Below are positions 15,842 to 23,308 of a stretch of 59,064 nucleotides of DNA, piece by piece. Each line of letters starts with the position of its first letter. The stretch's first letter is position 1. Below the pieces are notes generated by a model. The model was given only the letters and a program-made list of their open reading frames with translations. It searched no databases and had not been told where the DNA came from. The translations under genes were made by a program, and so were the position numbers. Source of the stretch: Bacteroidota bacterium (GTDB taxonomy: Bacteria; Bacteroidota; Bacteroidia; Bacteroidales; FEN-979); the NCBI GenBank assembly GCA_026391795.1, contig JAPLDI010000014.1:1-59064 (forward strand), given 5' to 3'.

Positions 15842-16639
15842 TCATAAAGCAGTAAGGGAAAGCAACAACTTCTTCGTAAAACCATAACCGATATCAACTA
15901 TCTCACTGATTTTTTGAATGTCGAAAAGCCCATATCCCTCTAATTCTTGTGGCTCGATGAATAAAAAGCAACCATCAGAGGATTGGCTGACTTTTTCCCG
16001 GAAACTTAAATGAATTGCTCTGTCCATGACATTAAAAACACTCTCTCCACGTTTAAATGATCTTATCGGATTGACATGAATACATACGATGTCCTTCTTG
16101 CTTTTGATGAATGGCTCAATGGGTAAATTATTTGACAGGCCCCCGTCAACGTAAGGCACACCCTGGATCACGACAGGCGGAAACACCACGGGGATGGAAC
16201 TGGAAGCAATGATTGCATCAATGAGATTACCGCTGCTGAATATGTGCTGGCTGCCATCCAGAAAACTGGTTGCTGTTGCATAAAAGGGGATTGGAAGATC
16301 TTCGAATTTCTTGTAACGTAAATTCTTCTGTAAAAACACCCTGATGTTTTTCATTGATATCAGTCCGAAATTAAACCCGCTCCGGGTGAGGATGTTAAAT
16401 TTCAGTTTTTCAAGAAAGATTTCTTTAACCTCATCAGGTGAGAACCCATTGGCTAAAAATGCCCCGGCAATGGCACCTGAGCTTGTACCTGAAATTTCAG
16501 AAGAATAAATACCGCTCTCCTGCAATGCCTTCACTGCCCCTAAATGGGCAAAACCACGACAACCTCCACCCGACAGCACAAACTGTTTTTTTTTCACCAC
16601 GACAATGAAATTATTACACCTCAACAAAGGTTCGTTCAT
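15842..16639 (-). CDS. Patatin-like phospholipase (RssA-like)
   Basis: A protein of about 265 residues with all patatin signatures: FVLSGGGCRGFAHLGA (oxyanion hole), GTSSGAIAGAF (nucleophile Ser in GxSxG) and VDGGLSNNLPIEPF (catalytic Asp in DGG). It lacks a signal peptide and should act on membrane lipids from the cytoplasm. Start is taken as ATG 16639. A GTG at 16597, giving VKKKQFVLSGGG, is also credible because that is where similar proteins begin. The 40-bp motif lies only 16 bp before ATG 16639, which makes the later start somewhat more attractive. Divergent from the YceI gene. Confidence 0.88.
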   Translation of the reverse strand: MNEPLLRCNNFIVVVKKKQFVLSGGGCRGFAHLGAVKALQESGIYSSEISGTSSGAIAGAFLANGFSPDEVKEIFLEKLKFNILTRSGFNFGLISMKNIRVFLQKNLRYKKFEDLPIPFYATATSFLDGSQHIFSSGNLIDAIIASSSIPVVFPPVVIQGVPYVDGGLSNNLPIEPFIKSKKDIVCIHVNPIRSFKRGESVFNVMDRAIHLSFREKVSQSSDGCFLFIEPQELEGYGLFDIQKISEIVDIGYGFTKKLLLSLTAL

Positions 16640-16655
16640 TTTGGGACTAATTCCA

Positions 16656-16695
16656 TTACACAATTAGGGAAAAGAGTTACAGGATTCACACATTG
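16656..16695 (-). promoter_or_regulatory. 40-bp regulon motif, copy 2 (patatin gene)
   Basis: The plus strand reads TTACACAA followed at base 22 by TTACAGGATTCACACATTG. It faces the patatin gene. Its 19-bp right half is an exact inverted repeat of the corresponding part of copy 3 (GTTACAGGATTCACACATT), so this divergent intergenic region carries two head-to-head sites 78 bp apart. Confidence 0.7.
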
Positions 16696-16773
16696 TCAAA
16701 GGGCTGGAGGATTGCCTGGGTTTACTATGGATTGCCGTGCAAGTTTGTTGTGAGGGATAACCTGTTTATTTTG

Positions 16774-16813
16774 AAATGTGTGAATCCTGTAACTATTTTA
16801 GAAAGTTATATAA
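16774..16813 (+). promoter_or_regulatory. 40-bp regulon motif, copy 3 (YceI gene)
   Basis: The plus strand begins AAATGTGTGAATCCTGTAAC and ends TTATATAA. It faces the YceI gene with an 86-bp gap to its ATG. It is the least conserved copy in the TTACACAA box but perfect in the other half. Confidence 0.7.
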
Positions 16814-16899
16814 CACTCACTGCAATTAATACGCTCACCTTTGCTTCCTGGCAAAACAAGCCCGGGAAAATATTAAAATGAAGGCTAAAAACAACTAAA

Positions 16900-17514
16900 A
16901 TGAAAACTACGAAAGTCGCGACGAAAACAAAATGGTCTATTGACCAGGATCACAGTGAAATTGGCTTTACCGTCAAGCATTTGATGATTGCACGTGTTAA
17001 AGGAGGATTTAAGAGATTTGATGCAAGCATCTATACCAGTGGAAATGATTTTACCACGGCTGAGATTGATCTCTGGATTGATCCCTCCTCCATTGACACG
17101 AACAACAAAAACCGGGATGAGCATTTGAAAAGCGCTGATTTCTTTGATGTTCAGAATCATAAACAAATCTCATTTACGTCCAGTACCATCGGAGAACCGG
17201 ATCATGAAGGCAATCACGAATTATGGGGAGAACTTACTATGACGGGGGTTACGAAAAATATAAAATTAAACTTACAATTCGGCGGAATCGTCCACGATCT
17301 CTGGGGAAATGAGAAAGCCGGCTTTACAATTACAGGAAAAATAAGCAGGAGCGACTGGGGCCTCGTTTGGAATACCCCCATGGAAGCTGGCGGCTTGATG
17401 GTAAGCGAAGAGGTTGCGATCGTATGTGAAATTGAACTTAAAAATATCGGACTCGAAGATCTGACACTGGAAATGGATCCCAATTCGCTTGTCAAGATCC
17501 ATCAGAAAGTGTGA
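16900..17514 (+). CDS. YceI family protein
   Basis: A 204-residue lipocalin-like beta-barrel of the YceI family: WSIDQDHSEIGFTVKHLMIARVKG at the start, then SADFFDVQNHKQISFTS, GELTMTGVTKNIKL and the closing SRSDWGL ... EEVAIVCEIEL. Family members bind isoprenoid lipids or quinones. This one has no signal peptide and should be cytoplasmic, unlike E. coli YceI. It leads a three-gene plus-strand run with the acidic 88-aa protein and the CurA-like oxidoreductase. Its promoter region carries copy 3 of the 40-bp motif, in a divergent arrangement with patatin. Confidence 0.92.
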   Translation: MKTTKVATKTKWSIDQDHSEIGFTVKHLMIARVKGGFKRFDASIYTSGNDFTTAEIDLWIDPSSIDTNNKNRDEHLKSADFFDVQNHKQISFTSSTIGEPDHEGNHELWGELTMTGVTKNIKLNLQFGGIVHDLWGNEKAGFTITGKISRSDWGLVWNTPMEAGGLMVSEEVAIVCEIELKNIGLEDLTLEMDPNSLVKIHQKV

Positions 17515-17587
17515 ACCGGGCTATTGAAGTTTGGCTTGAACGGTATCCTGTTCCAAAACTCTGAATATCCCATTTAAAACCTTTACA

Positions 17588-17854
17588 ATGAAAACGAATC
17601 CTGATAAAAAAGATGACAAAGCTTCCGAGAGTGACCCGATCTCCGGTTACCCTTTGTATTCAGCAGATGAAGATATCTATACCATGGAGAAAAAAGAACC
17701 CCTCAGCGAAACAGAGGATTCTTCTTTAGATATTGGATTGGATGTTCCCGGTGCAGAATTGGATGATGCTGAGGAGGTAACCGGCGGGGAAGATGAAGAA
17801 AATAATTATTACAGCCTTGGTGGCGATGATCACAATAACCTGGATGAACAATAA
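17588..17854 (+). CDS. Conserved acidic 88-residue protein, function unknown
   Basis: A highly acidic, probably disordered protein. Segments worth noting are GYPLYSADEDIY, GLDVPGAELDDAEE and EDEENNYYSLGGDDH. I recall proteins with the same order of segments (GYPLYP..EDIY, then D.PGAELDD, then EDEENNYYSLGGD) in other Bacteroidota, so it looks like a real conserved family without a known role. It lies between the YceI gene (73 bp upstream) and the oxidoreductase gene (2 bp downstream), so it belongs to the motif-controlled operon. A chaperone-like or DNA-mimic role is only speculation. Confidence 0.8.
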   Translation: MKTNPDKKDDKASESDPISGYPLYSADEDIYTMEKKEPLSETEDSSLDIGLDVPGAELDDAEEVTGGEDEENNYYSLGGDDHNNLDEQ

Positions 17855-17856
17855 CC

Positions 17857-18852
17857 ATGAACAAAGTAATCCTTTTAAAGAAAAGACCGGTTGGCAGGCC
17901 GGTTCTTGAAGATTTTGAATTTTCCAGTGCTGCTGTTCCGGATCCTATGACGGGTCATGTTTTATTAAAAACACGCTATGTCTCAGTGGATCCTTATTTA
18001 CGCGGCAGGATGAATGATTCCAAATCCTATGTACCTTCCTTTGAAATCGGTAAGCCGATACAATCGGGAATCATTGCCGAAGTGATTGACTCCCGGCATC
18101 CGGAATTCCGGAAGGGGGATTTTGTGTCGGGGAACCTGGAATGGAAAGAATACCAGATTTCCGATGGCAAAGGTTTGATGAAAGTGGATGAAAAAGCTTC
18201 TCCGTTATCATCCTACCTGGGAGTTTTAGGAATGACAGGGATGACTGCCTACCTCGGCTTAACAGAAATAGGCATGCCAAAGGCCGGCGAAACCCTTGTG
18301 GTATCAGGGGCAGCCGGCGCAGTGGGTAGCGTGGTGGGTCAGACAGGTAAAATTATGGGATGCAAGGTTACCGGAATCACGGGTACGGATGAAAAAGCGG
18401 AACTGCTCAGATCAAAATTTAAATTCGACCATACCATCAATTATAAAACTTCGCATGACCTGAAAGAGGCCGTTCAAAAGGCCTGCCCTGATGGGGTTGA
18501 TATTTATTTTGACAATGTGGGAGGTGAAATTTCTGACGCAGTCCTGTCTAACATCAACAAACATGCAAGGTTACCCGTTTGCGGTGCCATTTCTCAATAC
18601 AATGACACAAAAACTCAGGTAGGACCCCGACTTCAACCCATCCTTTTAACCAAAAGCGCAACCATGAGGGGATTTATTGTCAGTGATTTTTCTGCAAAAT
18701 TCCCGGAAGCAATCAAACAACTGGCTGCCTGGCTTAAGGAAGGGAAACTCACGTATGCTGAAACCATTGTTTACGGGTTTGAAAATCTTCCGCAAGCCTT
18801 TATTGACCTTTTTGACGGGAAAAATAAAGGCAAGATGATTGTTGAAATCTAA
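17857..18852 (+). CDS. NADP-dependent oxidoreductase, CurA/leukotriene-B4 dehydrogenase-like
   Basis: A 331-residue zinc-free medium-chain dehydrogenase/reductase. Diagnostic segments are YVSVDPYLRGRM near residue 43, GMTGMTAYLGL, the nucleotide loop SGAAGAVGSVVGQ and DIYFDNVGGE. This subfamily reduces carbon-carbon double bonds of alpha,beta-unsaturated ketones and aldehydes with NADPH, including curcumin (E. coli CurA) and lipid-peroxidation products. That fits its place in a lipid/redox stress operon. It starts 2 bp after the acidic protein gene, so the two are coupled. Length is normal for the family. Confidence 0.9.
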   Translation: MNKVILLKKRPVGRPVLEDFEFSSAAVPDPMTGHVLLKTRYVSVDPYLRGRMNDSKSYVPSFEIGKPIQSGIIAEVIDSRHPEFRKGDFVSGNLEWKEYQISDGKGLMKVDEKASPLSSYLGVLGMTGMTAYLGLTEIGMPKAGETLVVSGAAGAVGSVVGQTGKIMGCKVTGITGTDEKAELLRSKFKFDHTINYKTSHDLKEAVQKACPDGVDIYFDNVGGEISDAVLSNINKHARLPVCGAISQYNDTKTQVGPRLQPILLTKSATMRGFIVSDFSAKFPEAIKQLAAWLKEGKLTYAETIVYGFENLPQAFIDLFDGKNKGKMIVEI

Positions 18853-18873
18853 GGAAAAAAGGATATAACGGGT

Positions 18874-19503
18874 CTAATCCCATATCTCAAATCCCTCATC
18901 CCCCATCTCACAACCCATATCCCTCATCCCCTCTCCCGCTTCCTTTGTCACCGACATCGTTCCCGTATGCCCCGGATTGTCGGTGGCCGTGGCCGTGATG
19001 ACGATGCCTGCCAGGTTGCTGATTTCCTTTACCGCCCGATAGCGCCAGATCGAATTATTTTCACCGGCCTTGCAGGGTCCTTCCTCGATGAGCTCTCCCG
19101 ATGCACTGCAGATTCTTACGGTGACCCCTTTGACACAGAAGTTGTCGGTTGCGCTAACTGTTATCAGGTCGCCAACATGTCCCGAATACCAACCGGTACT
19201 TATTGCCGTAACCACGGGCGATCGCATATAGTCCTTCACCGCCAGGGTATATACGCACATGCCGTTTCCTGCCAGGGCAGCATAGGGTTGCCGCCGCAAG
19301 GGGTCTGAATTCAACTCTTTAGCCCAGATGGCGGCCTCTTTGAAACGATCTACGGTTTCGATTTGTCCGCCAACCGGAACAACATTCCAGCGATCGGGAA
19401 CGTTAGCAGTTATGCTTTTCCCGTTCATAATCTTGAAGATGACCTGGTTACCGAATTTACCGCGTAACCCATGGGTGATCACATTTCCACTTGAATTTGC
19501 CAT
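18874..19503 (-). CDS. Hypothetical protein with C-terminal Ig-like segment
   Basis: A 209-residue protein without a signal peptide. The N-terminus (GLRGKFGNQVIFKIMNGKSI) resembles a recurring Bacteroidota motif, 'GKFGNQVVF..R.GK', of unknown role. Residues about 105-185 have a beta-sandwich rhythm (VGDLITVSATDNFCVKGVTVRI, GIVITATATDNPGH) like bacterial Ig-like domains. The last 20 residues (GMRDMGCEMGDEGFEIWD) are encoded by a low-complexity CCCTCATC/CCCATCTC tract and may be an extension caused by repeat DNA. It is convergent with the oxidoreductase gene. I cannot assign a function. Confidence 0.65.
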   Translation of the reverse strand: MANSSGNVITHGLRGKFGNQVIFKIMNGKSITANVPDRWNVVPVGGQIETVDRFKEAAIWAKELNSDPLRRQPYAALAGNGMCVYTLAVKDYMRSPVVTAISTGWYSGHVGDLITVSATDNFCVKGVTVRICSASGELIEEGPCKAGENNSIWRYRAVKEISNLAGIVITATATDNPGHTGTMSVTKEAGEGMRDMGCEMGDEGFEIWD

Positions 19504-19655
19504 GACTCTGCTTTTTGGTTTAAAATGATTTTACCTGTACTTTTCATGGCAATCCGATGCAAAAATTATACCAAAAAAGGGGAATTGCACCTTTTTTACA
19601 CGTTCGGATTCCTTAATTAAAGTTTCAGCTTTTTATACCGGTTTTTGAAGTGTTG

Positions 19656-19782
19656 TTCCAATATTCTTCCAATATTCTTCCAATGTTGATCCAATACCAT
19701 CCAATGGAAACTTTTTTCGTTCACGGCTGATTGGAGACCATTGGATCAACATTGGATCAACATTGGATCAACATTGGATCAC
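19656..19782. repeat. Two inverted arrays of an 11-bp repeat
   Basis: The left arm has four to five units of the type TTCCAATATTC/ATCCAATACCA (19656-19708). The right arm has four units CATTGGATCAA (19739-19782). The arms are reverse complements of each other and can fold into a long imperfect hairpin around a 30-nt loop. They fill most of the 302-bp gap between the hypothetical gene and the antiporter gene; the rest shows nothing recognisable. Confidence 0.7.
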
Positions 19783-19805
19783 CCGGGGGCATAACAATAA
19801 CTTTT

Positions 19806-20870
19806 TCAGGAAATAACAAACAATCCCAGGAGGCCGATCAGATAAACGGTCAGGACCATAAATGAATCAATGCCCATCCAGAGAATTTGTTTTCGCGGAC
19901 GAAACATTAATCCGCAGATATAGATAATGGTAAGGAGGATGGCTAACCCGGTAAGGTAAATATCGGTTTTATGCGCCTGTGGCAGAACCGATTTACCGGA
20001 AATAACCGTTGCAACCATAAACAGCACAGGTAAAAAAGCGTTTCCACCGAAGATATCACTCATCGCCATTTGATAATCCTTCAGTTTCATCGAAGCTAAA
20101 CCTGTTGAAACCTCAGGCAAGGCAGTGGCGGCAGCTAAAATAGTAGCCCCGAATATCACTCCCGTCATTCCTATGTGTCTGGCAATGGCGTCGCCGCTGA
20201 CTTCCAATCCCACACCTGCAACTAACGTAATGACTGAGGATACTGCAAAAACAAGGATAACGGATTGAATGCTGACCCCTTTCTTTATAGAGAGGTCAAA
20301 CTTCTTCTTCATGCTGTGACCCCTCTTCTCTTTCTGACTGTTCGGAAGAGTACCCAGCTGATGCCAGGGTAAATCGGTCCTTGCTTTCCCGATCATATAA
20401 ATGCCTGCAAGCCATACCAGCACAATGATCGCATCAATCGGGGAAATACCCCCATAAATAACGGAAGGTCTCAACTGGTTGCCTACCACGACCAGTGTTA
20501 ATACCGTGATGACCATGAGCCCTTCGAGCACAAGTACCAGCGATGCAGCGCGGTAAGTCAGCGGATCTTTCTTCCCCAATCCGAATACGTCCAATGCAAC
20601 CAGCACAACGGTTTGTATGGCAATGCCCCCGAGAATATTTCCGATGGCCAGTTCCAGGTTATGCTGCAAAGCGGCACTCACCGTAATAGCAATCTCGGGA
20701 AGGTTGGTCACGATTGCAAGTAAAATCAAACCGCCTAACGCTTCCCCCAGGTTGAAGCGGGTGGCAAGAATGTCGGCAGTTTTCGATAATTGAATCCCGG
20801 CAAACCAGATAATTACCGCACTCCCGGCGAAGATGAAAAGAAGAACTGGAAAGGAAATGGATTCAATCAT
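19806..20870 (-). CDS. Calcium/sodium:proton antiporter-like protein (Na_Ca_ex family)
   Basis: A 354-residue inner-membrane protein with about ten or eleven helices. It has the two alpha-repeats of cation/Ca2+ exchangers: GEALGGLILLAIVTNLPEIA in the first half and GVIFGATILAAATALPEVST in the second, each ending in the ion-binding Pro-Glu. The halves are inverted copies, and a charged cytoplasmic loop near residue 180 (SQKEKRGHSMKKKFD) separates them. It should exchange Ca2+ or Na+ against protons or sodium. It is monocistronic; the PepSY-like gene upstream has its own terminator. Confidence 0.88.
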   Translation of the reverse strand: MIESISFPVLLFIFAGSAVIIWFAGIQLSKTADILATRFNLGEALGGLILLAIVTNLPEIAITVSAALQHNLELAIGNILGGIAIQTVVLVALDVFGLGKKDPLTYRAASLVLVLEGLMVITVLTLVVVGNQLRPSVIYGGISPIDAIIVLVWLAGIYMIGKARTDLPWHQLGTLPNSQKEKRGHSMKKKFDLSIKKGVSIQSVILVFAVSSVITLVAGVGLEVSGDAIARHIGMTGVIFGATILAAATALPEVSTGLASMKLKDYQMAMSDIFGGNAFLPVLFMVATVISGKSVLPQAHKTDIYLTGLAILLTIIYICGLMFRPRKQILWMGIDSFMVLTVYLIGLLGLFVIS

Positions 20871-20893
20871 AAAACATCCGGGAGCTAAAAGTT

Positions 20894-20935
20894 AACAAAA
20901 AAAAGAAAACACCTGCCCGGTATTCCGGACAGGCG
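20894..20935 (-). terminator. Rho-independent terminator of the PepSY-like gene
   Basis: Read on the minus strand, CCTGTCCGG and CCGGGCAGG form a 9-bp stem with one mismatch and a 4-nt loop. A T-rich tract (TGTTTTCTTTTTTTTG) follows, before the antiporter start. Confidence 0.75.
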
Positions 20936-20987
20936 TCTCCGCTCACACATCAATTAATCAACTCTCAAAACTATTCTTATATTCATC

Positions 20988-21437
20988 CTATGATTTTACC
21001 GGTGTCTTCTTCAGAATTTCTCCCTTGGGAGAAAACTTTACCTCATAGCCAACTTTGCCTTTTTTCAGATTCATCTCATAATTCAGGACCTTGTCAGGAC
21101 CCTCAACCTTGGTGATCTCCGTCATGACAAATCCAACGAAATTCGTGGCTGCTGATGTTAAAACTTCTTTGGGAAGATCAGACTCAATCATCACCGTCTC
21201 GGTTTCAAGCCATTCACCCTTTGAATTAAAATTGGCAGACATCCCGACTCCGTTATCCTTGAATTTGACTTCATAGTCTTTCTTTTCCATTTCATACTTG
21301 ACATAGGTGGCAGCGGGAAATTTTTTAGTGAAAGCTTCTTTTACAGCTGCAGGTACCTTGTCAGCATTAACCTCCTGGGAAAAGCCCCAGATACCGAAAA
21401 GCATACATGCTGAAAACAATACAATTATTTTTTTCAT
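20988..21437 (-). CDS. Secreted PepSY-like protein
   Basis: A 149-residue protein with signal peptide MKKIIVLFSACMLFGIWGFS. The mature protein holds two half-repeats of the PepSY-like (DUF2874) type: VKEAFTKKFPAATYVKYEMEKKDYEVKF...GEWLETET, and later YEMNLKKGKVGYEVKFSPKGEIL. It is periplasmic; members are proposed to bind or inhibit envelope proteins. Copy 4 of the 40-bp motif lies 70 bp upstream, which puts this gene in the same predicted regulon as the cupin, patatin and YceI genes and suggests envelope stress as one facet of the response. Confidence 0.88.
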   Translation of the reverse strand: MKKIIVLFSACMLFGIWGFSQEVNADKVPAAVKEAFTKKFPAATYVKYEMEKKDYEVKFKDNGVGMSANFNSKGEWLETETVMIESDLPKEVLTSAATNFVGFVMTEITKVEGPDKVLNYEMNLKKGKVGYEVKFSPKGEILKKTPVKS

Positions 21438-21507
21438 TTTTTGTTTTTTAGGTTGTTAAACAATTTTTATAACCCTGCAAAGGTGCTTTCATCCAATGCC
21501 TGATGCA

Positions 21508-21547
21508 TTACACAACTTTGGAAATAAGTTACATCATTCACACATTT
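21508..21547 (-). promoter_or_regulatory. 40-bp regulon motif, copy 4 (PepSY-like gene)
   Basis: The plus strand reads TTACACAA followed at base 22 by TTACATCATTCACACATTT. The right half is identical to copy 1 over 19 bases. It faces the PepSY-like gene. Confidence 0.7.
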
Positions 21548-21625
21548 CACTCCATGAAAGGATTTGAAGGTAGTATTTAAATTTTTAATTGACCTGGAAC
21601 TCATTCGGAAAAACCAGTAAGGGTG

Positions 21626-21892
21626 CTATTGTTCAACCACTCTTTCCTTGAATTTTTTACCTAACCGCAACAACCTCTCCTCTTTTCGCAGTTCATAATT
21701 TTGTCTTGTTTCGGCCTCTTTGCTTTTATCCGAAATAAAAATTACCGTTTTCCCCCCATCAAGGGTTACCGGATACATATCTGTTATTGAACCGGGTAAA
21801 TGATTTGGCCCGGCTACTGTAGCCCGATGAACAGGCAGTGCTACAATTTGGGACACAGAATCATTTGTACTTCCTTCTCTCCTTGTTTTCAT
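21626..21892 (-). CDS. Small conserved hypothetical protein
   Basis: An 88-residue soluble protein. The core LPGSITDMYPVTLDGGKTVIFISDKSKEAE looks conserved and compact, and the C-terminus is a charged helix (ELRKEERLLRLGKKFKERVV). No known fold is evident and I cannot assign a function. It is convergent with nothing and stands alone. Copy 5 of the 40-bp motif lies 191 bp upstream in the matching orientation, the longest such distance of the five, so its link to the regulon is less certain. Confidence 0.7.
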   Translation of the reverse strand: MKTRREGSTNDSVSQIVALPVHRATVAGPNHLPGSITDMYPVTLDGGKTVIFISDKSKEAETRQNYELRKEERLLRLGKKFKERVVEQ

Positions 21893-22083
21893 ATCATTCC
21901 TTATTTAAACGTTTCTTATAGAATTTTTGGTTACTCTGATTTCCCCGGCCTTGATCCCCGTATTGAATATTGTAAAAGACTTTTTTATACGGACTCATTT
22001 CACAATCGAACGGAAAGAGATGGGGATCCTCCCCGAACACACAAAATACACTACAAAGATGGAATCCAAAATGTAAAATTTTA

Positions 22084-22123
22084 TTACATGATATTTTAAA
22101 AAACTTACATTATTCCCACATTT
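22084..22123 (-). promoter_or_regulatory. 40-bp regulon motif, copy 5 (most divergent)
   Basis: The plus strand reads TTACATGA followed at base 22 by TTACATTATTCCCACATTT. It keeps the spacing of the other copies but has several substitutions. It lies in a 362-bp spacer between the 88-aa hypothetical gene (same orientation as at the other sites) and the CheB-like gene. The rest of that spacer shows no gene. Confidence 0.55.
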
Positions 22124-22254
22124 CTCTTTTTCTTGTGTTTTTTATTCATTCTTTGAGCCGGGCAGGGTGAGGAATCAATTTACGAAATGCTTACCATACC
22201 GGAATTTTTTGATTATCTTTACATACAGTAAGGATCTGATTTTCCGGGAATAAA

Positions 22255-22884
22255 ATGAATAAATCGAATATCCTGAACGGAGCAAAAGATTTCCCTATCG
22301 TTTGTGTAGGAGGATCAGCCGGGGGGCTTGACGCCTATACCCGGTTGCTGCAGCATTTTCCAGCTGATCTGGGAGTCGCCATCGTCATCGTCAATCACCT
22401 GAGGCAGGTTTCCACGCTGCTTCATGAGATTCTCCCCCGCTATACCCGGATGCCTGTTGAACTCATTACGGAAAAACTTGATATCCGGCCAAACCATGTC
22501 TTTATCATCCCTGAAAAACGCGACCTGCATGTTCTTGATGATGAGTTTCGTCTGAAACCAATATCAAAACCTCACGGATGGCCTGATGTTATTACCGTCT
22601 TCCTTCGTTCATTAACAAAGCATTGGGATGGCAGGCTCATCGCTGTTATTGTTTCCGGCTATGATGGGGATGGGGCTGACGCCCTCTGCGGCATTAAAGA
22701 GGTGGGCGGTATTACCCTTGCACAGAAGCCTGAAACAGCTGTTCACCCGGATATGCCGGAGAGCGCGATCGCAAGCGGGTGTATTGATTTTATACTGTCA
22801 CCAGAGGGTATTGCACAGGAAATTACACGAATTGTGCATGAGCCCATTGCAGATCAGCAGGGTTCAGAGAACAACCCGGTTTAA
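22255..22884 (+). CDS. CheB-like methylesterase, stand-alone catalytic domain
   Basis: A 209-residue protein consisting only of the CheB C-terminal methylesterase domain. The triad is visible: Ser21 in VGGSAGGLDA, His48 in IVNHLRQ and Asp in SGYDGDGADAL. There is no receiver domain and no CheR, CheA or methyl-accepting protein in the window. In many bacteria CheB/CheR-type domains are linked to large PAS sensors outside chemotaxis, and a 1435-residue PAS sensor follows 424 bp downstream. A functional link is possible but not shown. A near-consensus -7 box (TATCTTTA) is at 22214-22221. Confidence 0.85.
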   Translation: MNKSNILNGAKDFPIVCVGGSAGGLDAYTRLLQHFPADLGVAIVIVNHLRQVSTLLHEILPRYTRMPVELITEKLDIRPNHVFIIPEKRDLHVLDDEFRLKPISKPHGWPDVITVFLRSLTKHWDGRLIAVIVSGYDGDGADALCGIKEVGGITLAQKPETAVHPDMPESAIASGCIDFILSPEGIAQEITRIVHEPIADQQGSENNPV

Positions 22885-22965
22885 TTACACGGTGCAATAG
22901 TCTATAACTGCACCTTAGTAATCATAACTGCATCTGTTTTTTGAAAACAGGGTGTTTCAATAGCC

Positions 22966-23145
22966 CTTTTTCACCGCTAAGGCAAAGAAGATTCTCTGTG
23001 AACCTCTGTAAACCTGGCGCCTTCTCGTCTTCGCGGTGCTGGAGAAATTTCAGACTTTTTAGACAATCTCTGTTCATCTTCCTGGCTTTCTACAATACCC
23101 TCCGACTTCGTCGGGATTGTCTGCCTGCCGGTAGGCAGGTTCGAC
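22966..23145. repeat. Intergenic REP-like repeats
   Basis: In the 424-bp gap before the PAS sensor there are a CACCGCTAAGGC ... CTTCGCGGTG inverted element, related to the one at 36865-36935, and two tight palindromes, CCGACTTCGTCGG and CCTGCCGGTAGGCAGG (23124-23139). The last is a very common Bacteroidota repeat whose translation yields the artefactual peptide CLPAGRQ. I see no gene here. Confidence 0.6.
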
Positions 23146-23227
23146 TAAAAAAATTTTTAATCACAACGTTCAAAAAATTTGAGTCTCACGAATAAAAGTA
23201 ATAAACAGACACCATTCAAATATGTAT

Positions 23228-23235
23228 TATATTTG
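23228..23235 (+). promoter_or_regulatory. -7 box TATATTTG for the PAS sensor gene
   Basis: A perfect TAnnTTTG, 73 bp before the ATG of the sensor gene. No strong -33 TTG was seen. Confidence 0.45.
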
Positions 23236-23308
23236 TCTAGGCAGGCATAGCGAATAAATTCTCAAAATCAGCAACTTCGTTTATCAAGTATGTAATCCTG
23301 AAAGGCCA

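Noticed and set aside
13677-22900. An ECF sigma factor or its anti-sigma gene within the cluster carrying the 40-bp motif
   Set aside because: None of the translations in this region resembles sigma region 2/4 or a zinc-binding anti-sigma factor; the regulator must lie elsewhere.
22941-23195. 84-codon open frame in the gap before the PAS sensor
   Set aside because: Its translation contains RRDCLPAGRQV, the known artefact of the CCTGCCGGTAGGCAGG repeat, and the rest is Arg/Phe/Ser-rich noise from another repeat.
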